From CBDBEU01 sp965204565 (GTDB lineage Bacteria > Pseudomonadota > Alphaproteobacteria > Rhizobiales > TMED25), in contig CBDBEU010000005.1 in NCBI GenBank assembly GCA_965204565.1, positions 1,798,001 through 1,862,000 on the forward strand: a stretch of DNA of 64,000 nucleotides. Direction: 5' to 3'. The notes under the pieces are model-generated. The model had not been told where the DNA came from, did not search any database, and saw nothing but the letters and a program-made list of their open reading frames with translations. The position numbers and the translations under genes are program-made. Shown piece after piece: positions 54,238 to 63,451 of this stretch (within the stretch, counting starts at the first letter, position 1; the number at the start of each line of letters is the position of its first letter).

Positions 54238-55272
54238 CTACCCTACCTCTTCCACCACGCCGCCTGCATCGGTCCAGGCTTTAAATCCGCCGGGGATATG
54301 GGCGATGTTGTCGACGCCGAACTCATTGGCAATTTCCACCGCCAGGGTCGAGCGCTCGCCGACCGCGCAATAGAGCAATATGCGGCCATGTCTTGCCATG
54401 CCGGCAAGCGGCCCGGATTTGTCGCAGAACTGGTCGAACCGTGCGTAAGGCGCATGGATCGATTCGGGAATGGTGCCATTGCGCTGGCGCTCGCCCTCCT
54501 CGCGGATATCGACCAGCTGATGGTCGCATTCGGGCCATTTGCCCAGGAGTTCGGTCACATCGACCGCCGGCACCCGGCGCTGCGCATTGAGCGCGATGCC
54601 GGCTTTGAGGTTTTCCGGCACCGCCACATCCATCAACGTCGGATTGGCAAGATTTAGATTATCCATGATCTCGGCATATTCCTCCGCGTTCTTGACCTGC
54701 AGCCGCGGATTGAACTGCTTTTCCTCATAGATCGTGCTCACCGTATCGCCCTTGTAGTCATGTGCGGGATAAACCAGCGTCTGGTCCGGCAGGGTCAGCA
54801 GGCGCTCGAACAGTGAGTGATACTGGTCGTAGGAATTGCCATTCTGGAAATCGGTACGCCCGGTTCCGCGGATCAGCAACGTGTCGCCGGTAAACGCGCA
54901 ATCGTCCATCAGGAAGCTGTAGCTGTCATTGGTGTGGCCGGGTGTGTGAAGGGAGGTGAGCTCAATCCCCTCGATCGTTACCTTCTCGCCGTCACTCACC
55001 CGCATCGAGACAATCTCGACCGGCGACTGCTCGCCCATCACCGTGATGCATCTGGTGGTATCGCGCAGCGTTCGCATGGCACTGACGTGATCGGCATGCA
55101 CATGGGTATCGATCACCTTCATCAGCTTCACATCAAGCTCTTTCAAAAGCAGCAGATAACGATCGGTCTGCTCGAATACCGGATCGATCAAGAGCGCCTC
55201 AGCACCACGCCGGCTGGCGATCAGATAGGTGTAGGTAAAGGATGTCTTGTCGAAAAGTTGCCGAAACAGCAT
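54238..55272 (-). CDS. Persulfide dioxygenase-like MBL-fold protein fused to rhodanese
   Basis: ATG 55272 is favoured; a GTG at 55281 would add three residues. 344 residues. The MBL domain has THVHADHVSAMRTL (HxHxDH), SLHTPGHTNDSYSF, FTGDTLLIRGTGRTDFQNG and VYPAHDYKG, the ETHE1-type mononuclear iron site. The C-terminal rhodanese domain (about residues 240-344) has DIREEGERQRNGTI and the active-site Cys in LLYCAVGERS. It would oxidise glutathione persulfide and handle sulfane sulfur. No sulfur operon surrounds it. Confidence 0.9.
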   Translation of the reverse strand: MLFRQLFDKTSFTYTYLIASRRGAEALLIDPVFEQTDRYLLLLKELDVKLMKVIDTHVHADHVSAMRTLRDTTRCITVMGEQSPVEIVSMRVSDGEKVTIEGIELTSLHTPGHTNDSYSFLMDDCAFTGDTLLIRGTGRTDFQNGNSYDQYHSLFERLLTLPDQTLVYPAHDYKGDTVSTIYEEKQFNPRLQVKNAEEYAEIMDNLNLANPTLMDVAVPENLKAGIALNAQRRVPAVDVTELLGKWPECDHQLVDIREEGERQRNGTIPESIHAPYARFDQFCDKSGPLAGMARHGRILLYCAVGERSTLAVEIANEFGVDNIAHIPGGFKAWTDAGGVVEEVG

Positions 55273-55495
55273 CGCACTCACCTGTTTACTGAACTGTGCC
55301 GAACGTCAAACGCCGCCCGGATGCGCGCATCCGGGACCGCACCGCTTGGCATATTAACGCAAGGACAAGATTGCGGAAGCCGGTCAAGCCAAGGCAAAGT
55401 GATCCCTGCGACAAATATCTGGTGCCCGGCACCGGCAACAACAATATGCGAGCGCGGCGCCTTGCCGTCCGCCGTCACCTGCAAGGGAGGCCGCA

Positions 55496-56521
55496 ATGAG
55501 CCAGAAAATCGCGGTTGTCGGCACCGGCGCCAATGGCAGTTGCGTTTCCGCCGATCTCACCCATGCAGGTCACGACGTGACCATGATCGATCAATGGCCA
55601 GAGCATGTGAACGCCATGCGCGCCAGCGGGCTCACCATCGCCATGCCGCAAGAAGAGCTGCATGTCGCGGTCAATGCGCATCATCTATGCGAGCTGTGCA
55701 CCCTCAATGACACTTATGACGTCGTCTTCATTTTCGTGAAGGCCTATGACACGCGCTGGGCGTGCGAGTTCATCAAGCCGTATCTGAAGCCGGATTCGCT
55801 GGTCATCGGCGTGCAAAACGCCATGACCGCACCCGATATTGCCGAGATTGTCGGGCCAGAGCGCACCCTTGGCTGCGTCGTCGAGCTGTCTTCGGAAATC
55901 ACCGCGCCGGGCCGTGTTCAGCGCAACACCCCGCCATCCGGCACCTGGTTCGCGCTCGGCAGCTTCGATGCCGCGTCCAGAGGCCGCGAAAGCGATATCG
56001 AGCCTCTGCTCAGCCATTCAGGCCGGGTGTCGCTCTCAGATGCCATCCTGTCGGCCAAATGGATGAAACTGACCGTCAATGCCATGACCATGGGACCCCA
56101 TTCCCTGCTCGGCCTGATGACCCGCGAGGCGATTGCCATTCCTGAAATGCGCGAAGTTGCCTTGCGCGCCGGCAGCGAAGCGCTTGCCGTTGGCCAGAAG
56201 CGCGGCCATTCGATCGAGCCGGTGTTCGGCCTCATCCGCGAAGATATTGAGGGCAGCAATCGGCTGCTCGAGGTGCTGCTCGACAAGATCATCGCCGATG
56301 TCGGCCCTAATGGCCGCGCCACCGTGCTGTATGATCATGACAATGGCAGGCGCAGCGAGGTCGAGGAAATCAACGGCCTGGTGGTTGAGGGCGGCGCTGA
56401 ATTCGGCATTCCGACCCCGGCAAACGCCAGGGTGGTCGAAATCACGCGGCGCATTCACACAGGCGAGCTGAAGCCCGACCCTGCAAACCTCGCTGACCTG
56501 CTAGCCTGCCTCAACGACTGA
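55496..56521 (+). CDS. Ketopantoate reductase (ApbA/PanE) family protein
   Basis: AGGGAGG precedes ATG 55496. 341 residues: MSQKIAVVGTGANGSCVSAD with the nucleotide-binding motif (GTGANG), FIFVKAYDTRWACEFI, VIGVQNAMTAPDIAEI and the C-terminal domain (AKWMKLTVNAMTMGPHSLLG). It is a paralogue of 9194-10267 and is again next to a 2-hydroxyacid dehydrogenase gene, here decayed. The substrate is probably a 2-keto acid other than ketopantoate. Confidence 0.85.
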   Translation: MSQKIAVVGTGANGSCVSADLTHAGHDVTMIDQWPEHVNAMRASGLTIAMPQEELHVAVNAHHLCELCTLNDTYDVVFIFVKAYDTRWACEFIKPYLKPDSLVIGVQNAMTAPDIAEIVGPERTLGCVVELSSEITAPGRVQRNTPPSGTWFALGSFDAASRGRESDIEPLLSHSGRVSLSDAILSAKWMKLTVNAMTMGPHSLLGLMTREAIAIPEMREVALRAGSEALAVGQKRGHSIEPVFGLIREDIEGSNRLLEVLLDKIIADVGPNGRATVLYDHDNGRRSEVEEINGLVVEGGAEFGIPTPANARVVEITRRIHTGELKPDPANLADLLACLND

Positions 56522-56545
56522 TCGCTCAATACCCGGGAACCGCAC

Positions 56546-57150
56546 ATGAAGATCGCCCTGCTCGATGACTATCTGAAAATCGCCCGCGACTATGCCGACT
56601 GGAGCCGCCTGCCGCAGGATTGCGAGCTGACGGTGTTCAACCAGTCGATTGGCGATGAGGACGCGGTGGCGGCGGCGCTAGAGCCGTTCGACATTGTCTG
56701 CCTGATGCGCGATGGCGGCTGGAGGTGCATCACGGGCGCGAGTTCAAGAATTTGGCACTGGGCCTGCTTGGCCTTGGCGGGCTTGGCAAGCAGGTCGCCC
56801 GCTTTGATCTTGCCTTCAACATGAAGGTCGCTGCCTAGAGCGAGAACCTCACACAAGAGCGCGCGCAAGAAGAAGGCGTTCAGTATGTCTCAAAGGAGGA
56901 GTTGTTCGGCGGGTCCGATTTTGTCGTCGTGCTGTTGAACCTCAGCCCGCGCACTGCCGGCCTTGACGTCTATGACCACGAACCGCTGGCCGCCGACAGC
57001 CCGCTGCGGCGCGCGCCCAACCTGCCCTTAACGCCCCATATCGGCTATGCGACGCGCGAGGCTTTCGAAGTATTCTGTCCCGAAACCTTGGAATCGGTTC
57101 TGGCGTTTCTCGACGGCAACCCGATCCGTGTACTCGAGCCTGATCCTTGA
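56546..57150 (+). pseudogene. D-2-hydroxyacid dehydrogenase, internally deleted and frameshifted
   Basis: MKIALLDDYLKIARDYADWS and EPFDIVCLMRD form the N-terminal domain. GLGGLGKQVARFDLAFNMKV occurs in a second frame near 56768-56830, with an in-frame TAG after it. LDVYDHEPLAADSPLRRAPN and LPLTPHIGYATREAFEVF (catalytic Glu and His) appear in a third part. The region holding the catalytic Arg is deleted. It lies 24 bp after the ketopantoate-reductase-like gene and mirrors the pair at 8142-10267. Confidence 0.85.
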
Positions 57151-57157
57151 TTTCAAC

Positions 57158-58741
57158 TCAGGCCCCGCTCGCCTTGGCCCACGGCGACATCACATAAGCG
57201 CCGCCGAGGCCGCTATTGCTGGCCGCATCGAACGCCGCCAGATTGGGGCAGGCAAACAGCCCCGGATAGACCGCATTGGCGGCCACGATCACCGGGCTTT
57301 GCCGTGCAAGATGCTCATGCACCTCGCTGCCCAGCCGCATATCGCAGATCATGTCATCACCGCCGCTGACATCGATGCGCGGCAGATGGATCGCGGTCTC
57401 AAAATCGAGCCCGTAATCGACCATGAACGATATCAGCTGCGCCACCGCCGGCATGATGCGCCGCCCGCCCGACGCGCCAAGCCCGATGCGCATATCATCG
57501 CCGCGCTCGACGATGGTCGGGCACATATTGCTCAACGGGCGCTTGCCGGCGTCGATCGAATTGGCCCGGCCCGGGCGCGGGTCGAACCACATGATGCCGT
57601 TATTCATCAACATGCCGGTGCGCGGCATCATCACCCGCGAGCCGAACACCGACAGCAATGTCTGGGTCAGCGACACGATATTGCCCTGGCCATCGACGAC
57701 GCTCATATGTGTGGTGCAGCTTTCAGGCCCACCAGCCTCGCGATCGTCTCCCATCGTCTGCAGGCGGTGCTCATAGGCACTTGCCAGCGCTGTGGCATAG
57801 ACAGCATAGGCGTGCGCATCGGGCTCACCTGAGACCTCGCCAAGTGGCTGTTCGATCAGCGACAGCACATGCATCAGCGTCGGGCCGGCGGTCAGTCCCG
57901 GCGCGCCGTGGATACTGGCCCCCTGGTAACTTCCGGTCAGTGCCGGATGGATCGAAGCGGCATAGGAGGACAGGTCTTCACCGGAGAGCGGGCTTCCCGC
58001 CTCGCGCGCATCGGCGATCAGCTCAGAGGCGATATCGCCGGTATAGAAATCCTGCGGACCGGCCTCGGCAAGCCGCTCCAGCGTCTCTGACAGGCGGCCG
58101 AGATGGATCATCGGCAAGGGTCCGCCCCAAGTCCCCGACGGCGGCAGATCATCGGGAAGGAATACGCGCGCGCTTTCGCCATAGCGCGCCAGCGAGCGGG
58201 CTTCGGCGGCGATTTTCAACGTCGCGTACCAGTCGACCGTGATCCCGACTCTTGCCGATTCGATTGCCGGCGCCAGTGCCTCCCCCCAGGACCGGGTGCC
58301 AAAGCGTTCAAGCGCTGCGGCATGCCCGGCCACCATGCCCGGCACCGCGATCGACAGCGGGCCCTGCTGGTTGCGGTCTTCCAGAACCGCCGGCCAGGCA
58401 AACAGGTCCAGATCATCTCCCTCGATAAGCGGATAGGCCGACGGGTCGAGTTCTGCCGGTGCGCGCACGCCGAACTCAACGCACCAGGTCTGGCGCGTGG
58501 CGGCCACATGCACCAGCATGTAGCCACAGCCGCCAAGCCCGCTCATCCACGGCTCGACCGTGCCGATGGCAAGCCCGGCAGTGACCGCCGCATCGACCGC
58601 ATTGCCGCCCTCGGCCAGCACTTTGGCGCCAATGTCGGAGGCCAGCCCATGCTGGCTTGCAACCACCCCGCCTGGCGAACGCGTGATTGGTTTTCTGACC
58701 GTCCAGCTTTCAAACGGCGGCGCGTGGGTGATCGAATGCAT
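57158..58741 (-). CDS. Gamma-glutamyltransferase family protein
   Basis: 527 residues. GGVVASQHGLASDIGAKVLA, GGNAVDAAVTAGLAIGTVEP and MSGLGGCGYMLV form the large subunit. The autoprocessing site is SCTTHMSVVDGQGNIVSLTQ, where the Thr before HMSVVD becomes the N-terminal nucleophile. SMCPTIV-like SNMCPTIVERGDDMRIGLGA and GGRRIMPAVAQL follow. It has no signal peptide, so it may be a cytoplasmic acylase- or oxamate-type member rather than a periplasmic glutathione hydrolase. It converges on the decayed dehydrogenase gene. Confidence 0.92.
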   Translation of the reverse strand: MHSITHAPPFESWTVRKPITRSPGGVVASQHGLASDIGAKVLAEGGNAVDAAVTAGLAIGTVEPWMSGLGGCGYMLVHVAATRQTWCVEFGVRAPAELDPSAYPLIEGDDLDLFAWPAVLEDRNQQGPLSIAVPGMVAGHAAALERFGTRSWGEALAPAIESARVGITVDWYATLKIAAEARSLARYGESARVFLPDDLPPSGTWGGPLPMIHLGRLSETLERLAEAGPQDFYTGDIASELIADAREAGSPLSGEDLSSYAASIHPALTGSYQGASIHGAPGLTAGPTLMHVLSLIEQPLGEVSGEPDAHAYAVYATALASAYEHRLQTMGDDREAGGPESCTTHMSVVDGQGNIVSLTQTLLSVFGSRVMMPRTGMLMNNGIMWFDPRPGRANSIDAGKRPLSNMCPTIVERGDDMRIGLGASGGRRIMPAVAQLISFMVDYGLDFETAIHLPRIDVSGGDDMICDMRLGSEVHEHLARQSPVIVAANAVYPGLFACPNLAAFDAASNSGLGGAYVMSPWAKASGA

Positions 58742-58859
58742 TGGCGCAAAGCTCCCTGACGGTGCGTGGCTGGGAAGCGGGCGCGAAAACGCCCTCTCCC
58801 TTCAGCAGCATAAACGCTGGCAAGGACGAAAGGCAGAGGGCGAACTGTGGATCAAACAG

Positions 58860-59527
58860 TCAGACGATTGGCAAACTGCAACACGATTGGGCAGCCATGG
58901 CCCACGCGCCCTGGGGGGATGTGAACCCCGCGGTACTTGCCAGTGGCGGTGAAAATGCCGGTAGGGCACGCGGCGCACGATCGGCGGCATGACAATCGCG
59001 CGCGCCATCGCTGCGTTCATTGGTACCTACCGGACGCAGACCGACCACCGATCCGCCATCGACATAAGGCTCATATGGTGCGGTATAGACGGTGGTCGCC
59101 ACCCGGCCATGGCCACGATAGGCCGGCGCAGAATAGCCCTGGGCACCGAGCGGCACCGCGAACTGGCCGGCAATGACGTAGCTGTCATTTGAACGGTGGT
59201 TCCAGTACCGTGAAGGCCCTTGTGGCGGAGGCCATGATGAGTGCGATGATGGACGCCATGATGAAGGCCGGCCGGCTCAAGCGCGCTTTCAGCAAGAGGC
59301 AGACCACCGCGCCGTGCGTGGTGATGGCGGGTTGTATGCCCATTGCCCTGCTGCTCGGCCACGGCCTTACCGTTGCCGGCATCGGCAGGAATGTTTTCCG
59401 CCGATATCGCTGGCGAGCCCATCATCGCCGCTGCGGCCAGGGCGGAAACGAGCAATAGCGCATTGCGAAATGGATGTGTACCAAGGCGGGGCTTGAATTC
59501 GTGGACATATTCTGAATTGACGCGCAC
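58860..59527 (-). pseudogene. Secreted His-rich protein of unknown function, frameshifted
   Basis: From a GTG at 59527 the frame gives a signal-like segment (FRNALLLVSALAAAAMMGSP, cut after ISA). A His-rich stretch follows (GLHHGVHHRTHHGLRHKGLH). After about 59200 another frame reads SRYWNHRSNDSYVIAGQFAV, then LGAQGYSAPAYRGHGRVATT, YTAPYEPYVDGGSVVGLRPV, to 58860. The two parts together resemble one envelope protein with at least one indel. No family is recognised. Confidence 0.4.
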
Positions 59528-59599
59528 TCCAGTCGAAATGAAACACGGGGGTATCTTGGCGCCAGCAGGCCAGGCGCCGATCTGACTTACGCCTCGCAA

Positions 59600-59796
59600 T
59601 GCTCACGCCACCGGCTGCGGTCTTCCCGCTTTGTGGTTAACTATAAGATTTACAAGGAAATGCACTCAGCGCACACCTGTATGTCAGATTAATATCGTAA
59701 TATATTAACCTATTAAAATTGTTTGTGATTGAAATTATATTCTGTTGAGAATCTCTGTATTTGACGCCATTCGACAGTAATAACGCACACAGCGCT
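59600..59796. other. AT-rich intergenic region
   Basis: About 200 bp, clearly AT-rich against its surroundings (runs such as TAATATCGTAATATATTAA near 59690). No reading frame of note. It lies downstream of the amidohydrolase stop at 59797 and upstream of the secreted-protein pseudogene. No terminator stem with T-run was seen. Confidence 0.5.
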
Positions 59797-61028
59797 CTAT
59801 TCGGCAGCTTCCAACCGGCGGCGGTATTTTTCCGGCACCTCCAGATTGAACAGATTAGCGGCGTTGTAACCTAGGATATTGCGCTTGGCGGTCTCGTCGA
59901 GGAACGGCAGATCCCACACCGTTGACGGAAGATCAAAGTCCCAATGCGGCCAGTCGGAGGCATAGACCAACTGGCTTGGCGCATTGATCGCGTCGAACGT
60001 CGCCTCAAGCAGCTTCATATTGGTGCGTTCCATCGGCTGCGTGGTGAAGAACATCTCGGCGATATATTCGCTCGGCAGCTTCTTCAGCAGCGGCGCTTCG
60101 GAGGTACGCATCATGTACTCGTTGTCAAGCCGCTGGGTGATGAATGCAAGCCATGCAAGGCCGCTTTCGATCCACAATGTCCTGAGCTTGGGAAACCGCT
60201 CGGGCAGACCGTTGATCACCCAGTTTGTGAGGTGCACCAGATTGCACAACACGAATGAGATCGCGTGCATCGAGATAAACCGGTTGAACTGCGAGGTGTA
60301 TTCGTCCTGCCAGTTGAGATGGGCGTGAAAGCCAAGCGCTTGGTCAGCCTCCTCAAGCATCGCATAGATGCGCATATATTCGTTCGCATGCACCGGCTTG
60401 TGGCGCGATGAAGTAATGAGGAATCCGGCCACTCCCGGCGTGCCAAGAAACCGCTTGACCGTTTCCTCGGCAGCTTCCGGCGAGTTGAACGGCAGATAGA
60501 GCATCGCCTGGATACGCGGATCGACCGGCAGCACCCGCTCCACCAGCCAGCGATTATAGGCAGCCGCCAGATGCACCTCCATTTCCTTGACCGGGTGCAT
60601 GCCGAGGAACAGGAGGCCATTGGGGAACATCACCTGATAGTCGAGCCCCAGCTCGTCCATGGCGCGGCGCGACAGCGTCACCTCGCGTGGTATCGAAGTG
60701 TCTTCGATGTCCTCTTTCAGGCCCTGGCCATGGGGAATCCGGCCCCACACATTCTGCCATTGCATGCCGGGCGTTGCATTGAGGAAGGCACCGCGGCGAG
60801 TACCATCGGCGAAGGAATTGGCCGCCTCACGCACCACCGGGTCCTCAATATACTCGGTGATTTCCGGCCAGGCGCGCACATCGCCGACATGGGAGTCGAT
60901 ATCGACGATGAACACATCATCGAAATTGCGCTGTTTGGCCTGGCGGCGCGCATGTGCCAGCAGCTCGCGACTGTCGGTCTTGGCTTCAACCTGGGCGTAG
61001 GTACGCTTGAAATCGTCTTTTCGGTCCA
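59797..61028 (-). CDS. Amidohydrolase family protein (ACMSD-like)
   Basis: GAGGA precedes ATG 61028; 410 residues. The metal site begins with FIVDIDSHVGD, where many relatives have HxH. GFLITSSRHKPVHANEY, LGFHAHLNWQDEY (His) and LVYASDWPHWDFDLP (Asp) complete an amidohydrolase_2 barrel. It is the last gene of a minus-strand operon with a Rieske protein and a 112-residue protein; the Rieske partner suggests oxidative catabolism of an aromatic or heterocyclic compound. Confidence 0.88.
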
Positions 61029-61067
61029 TCGGTGGATCCTCGTTTAAGTGCTGGCCGTTTGATCCGC

Positions 61068-61394
61068 TCAGGCGCTGTCCTGCGGCGGCATTCGGCCCGA
61101 CCACATCGCCAGGTCGAACATGTTGAGGTCAACCCGACGCATCAGCTCGGTGACGGTGACCGCAACTTCGGTCGCATTCACACTTGCCTCCTGCGGCACC
61201 GGCTTGAAGGTGCGGTTTTCGGTGTCGATCTTGTGGGCATAAAGCCGGATGCCGGCAAGCAGCAGACGCTGCACCGTCTCATCGCCAATCTCACCAGCTG
61301 CTCCCTTGGCGGTCAACTGCTCGACCGCGCTCAGCGCCGCATCGACATGGCTTGCAAGCTCGGACACACCGTCAGGGCTATTCGATGCGCACAT
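61068..61394 (-). CDS. Hypothetical protein in Rieske-amidohydrolase operon
   Basis: ATG 61394 overlaps the Rieske gene stop by 17 bp; 108 residues: MCASNSPDGVSELASHVDAA, a mainly helical protein with AGIRLYAHKIDTEN and TVTELMRRVDLNMFDLAMWS. No family is recognised. Tight coupling on both sides suggests a small subunit or accessory factor of the neighbouring enzymes. Confidence 0.7.
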   Translation of the reverse strand: MCASNSPDGVSELASHVDAALSAVEQLTAKGAAGEIGDETVQRLLLAGIRLYAHKIDTENRTFKPVPQEASVNATEVAVTVTELMRRVDLNMFDLAMWSGRMPPQDSA

Positions 61395-61749
61395 AGACCT
61401 CACCATCGCTCACGGTCACATCGAAGCCGCGCAGTTTTGTCTCCGGATCGCCGGGATGCTGGCCGGTGCGGATATTGAATTCAAAACCGTGCCACGGACA
61501 GATGATGTGAACGTCTTCCTCGACGTACCGGTAGCCGTGGCTGCGCCCTCCCTCGTCGATCACCTCATCAACCCGGTTCATGATCCGGCCCTGGCAAATC
61601 GGCCCGCCCTGATGCGGACAATTGCTTTCCCAGGCGAAATATTCATCGCCCAGGCGAAACACACCGATCTCGAAGCCGCCGCCCTCGATGACCTTGCGCT
61701 CCCGGTCCGCGATCTCATTCACATCGGTTACAAAGATTTCCTGCGCCAA
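61378..61749 (-). CDS. Rieske [2Fe-2S] ferredoxin-like protein
   Basis: A TTG at 61749 with GGAG upstream is the best start (LAQEIFVTDVNEIADRERKV), giving 123 residues; upstream codons look non-coding. The cluster ligands are SNCPHQGGPICQG (Cys-x-His) and IICPWHGFEFNIRTGQ (Cys-x2-His). It may feed electrons to an oxygenase or act as a small Rieske subunit. The following gene overlaps it. Confidence 0.87.
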   Translation of the reverse strand: MAQEIFVTDVNEIADRERKVIEGGGFEIGVFRLGDEYFAWESNCPHQGGPICQGRIMNRVDEVIDEGGRSHGYRYVEEDVHIICPWHGFEFNIRTGQHPGDPETKLRGFDVTVSDGEVYVRIE

Positions 61750-62019
61750 TTGTCTGCCACTCCCCTCTCCCCTCCTAGGCCCTGTGTCATCTGATCCTGT
61801 CTTTTGGATCGAATGCCCATCAGGACAACCCAGCCTGAGCCGATCATATTCCGCCATGGTGGCCAAGGCCAACCACCGACTTGCAGGATGACCGGCAAAA
61901 TAGTGATCGATGTCACAGTCGCCAGCACACGTTTTCTTCAAATTCCCCACAACCGAGACACTGTTGCGCTTCCACGCGGCCAAAGCGTGCGGCAAGCAAA
62001 AACTCAAGGGGATAGGCCT

Positions 62020-62229
62020 ATGGCCAAGAGAACAGCCAATTTCCACGAACCCATGATCGACGCTCCGACCGCCGTGGCGGCCCTGGTGATTGCGCTCGAC
62101 AAGTCCGGCGCCCTGTCGAAGTAGAACCATGTCGATGTGCTTACTCAGCTATGGATGGATCTGCCGGAAGAGGACGCATTTGACGAAGAAGCGTTCCGCT
62201 GTCAGCAGCTTGTCAATTACCTGTCGTAG
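62020..62229 (+). pseudogene. Small reading frame interrupted by an in-frame TAG
   Basis: AAGGGGAT precedes ATG 62020. The frame reads MAKRTANFHEPMIDAPTAVA through DKSGALSK, meets TAG at 62122-62124, then continues without break as NHVDVLTQLWMDLPEEDAFD and EEAFRCQQLVNYLS to a second TAG at 62227. The part after the first stop looks as protein-like as the part before. Either a 34-residue peptide is made or a nonsense mutation broke a 69-residue protein. No family is recognised. Confidence 0.4.
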
Positions 62230-62263
62230 TTGAGCACCCCCTCCGCGCGGGGCGGCAGCCCGT

Positions 62264-63172
62264 TCAGCGGCCTACGGAATAGGCGGAAACGTCGATGCGG
62301 CTGCTGATATAGGCCAGGATCGTTGCCACCAGCCCATAGGCGAGCAGCACCGCACAGATCGTCTCGATCGACATGCCGTGATCAAGACCAAGCCCCAGAA
62401 CCGCCGGCCCGGCAGCGGACGATACCACCATCATCACCACCGCAAAGCTGCGGATCGTGCCAAGCCTTCGCGTGCCATAGACCTCAACCCACACCGCGCC
62501 GACCCTCGGTTTCACCAGGCCCAGCGACAAGCCGATCAGCGACATGAATATGAACGCCGACGGCACTGAGCTCGCGAGCCCCAATATGGCGATACCGGCG
62601 AACATCGGCATGTTCATCAGCACCATCATCACCCGCGACGTCCAGCGATCGACCACATGGCCCACCGCGATGCACCGAAGGCCGAGGCCACCAGTTCTTG
62701 GCCACCCCAACCGCTTCAATGTGAAAAATCAGCGTCATGGAGACAAACGACAGATACATGAGCACCGGCAGGGCGAGCCAGAAATAGCGCGTCGAGGCGA
62801 CAATCTTGAGCCCGTCCAGTGCCCGTGGTGGACGCGCATTTCCCTGCAATGCGGACGGCGAGGTGAATTCAGGACGTCCAGCGACGAGTTTCAGGAGCAC
62901 CGGCAGCGCCACCAGCGCTAGGAACAGTCCAACACCCAGATAACTTGCCCGTCAGCCGACGAGATCGATCATGAATACGGCAATGCTCGGAAGTACCGCG
63001 GTCGCCAATGCAAAGCCCATGGATGTGAGCAACAGCGCAAGGCCGCGGCTTGATCCGAAACAGCGCGCACGGAAGTGATCGAGACATGGGTCATCAGCCC
63101 TGGCCGAACAGGCGCAACAGCAAAAATGCGAAAAACAGACCGATCGGCCCGGTCACGCTCACCGCCCACAAG
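62264..63172 (-). pseudogene. MFS transporter, frameshifted and 5'-truncated
   Basis: Pieces in three minus-strand frames give GLALLLTSMGFALATA-like strands near 63040, LPVLLKLVAGRPEFTSPSAL, STRYFWLALPVLMYLSFVSM and, after another indel at 62690, GHVVDRWTSRVMMVLMNMPM with LGLVKPRVGAVWVEVYGTRR. The DRW...R loop and the membrane strands mark an MFS carrier. The N-terminal quarter is missing, joined to a dehydrogenase fragment. Confidence 0.75.
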
Positions 63173-63174
63173 CG

Positions 63175-63443
63175 CCAAACCCGCGCGTCTCGGCCGCGCC
63201 GATCATCGCCCGCGCGGTCTCAATATCGATGGTCGAACAGTCGATCAGCAATGAGCCGGTCTCGGCCGCGTCCATCACCTTGTCGTCTTCCAAATAGACC
63301 GAGCGCGCATGTTCGCCCGCCCGTGCATTGGCCTTGGCAACCCGGTCAAAGGCGCGCACGGCATGGCCGCCCTTGATCAGATTGGCGACCATCGGCCCGC
63401 CCATATTGTCCAGCCCGATAAATCCGATATTGGCCATCGCCAT
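63175..63443 (-). pseudogene. 3-hydroxyisobutyrate dehydrogenase, N-terminal fragment with internal deletion
   Basis: ATG 63437 (MANIGFIGLDNMGGPMVANL) opens an HIBADH Rossmann motif. After AVRAFDRVAKANARAG about 40 residues are missing, and the sequence resumes with EHARSVYLEDDKVMDAAETG and LLIDCSTIDIETARAM. At about 63175 it ends in MFS-like sequence. The gene lies 15 bp after the hydrolase stop, the order expected for a valine-catabolism operon. Confidence 0.85.
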
Positions 63444-63451
63444 CTCCCGCC

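Noticed and set aside
62122..62124. Pyrrolysine or other recoding at the in-frame TAG
   Set aside because: No supporting tRNA or insertion machinery is visible, and many neighbouring genes carry ordinary inactivating mutations.
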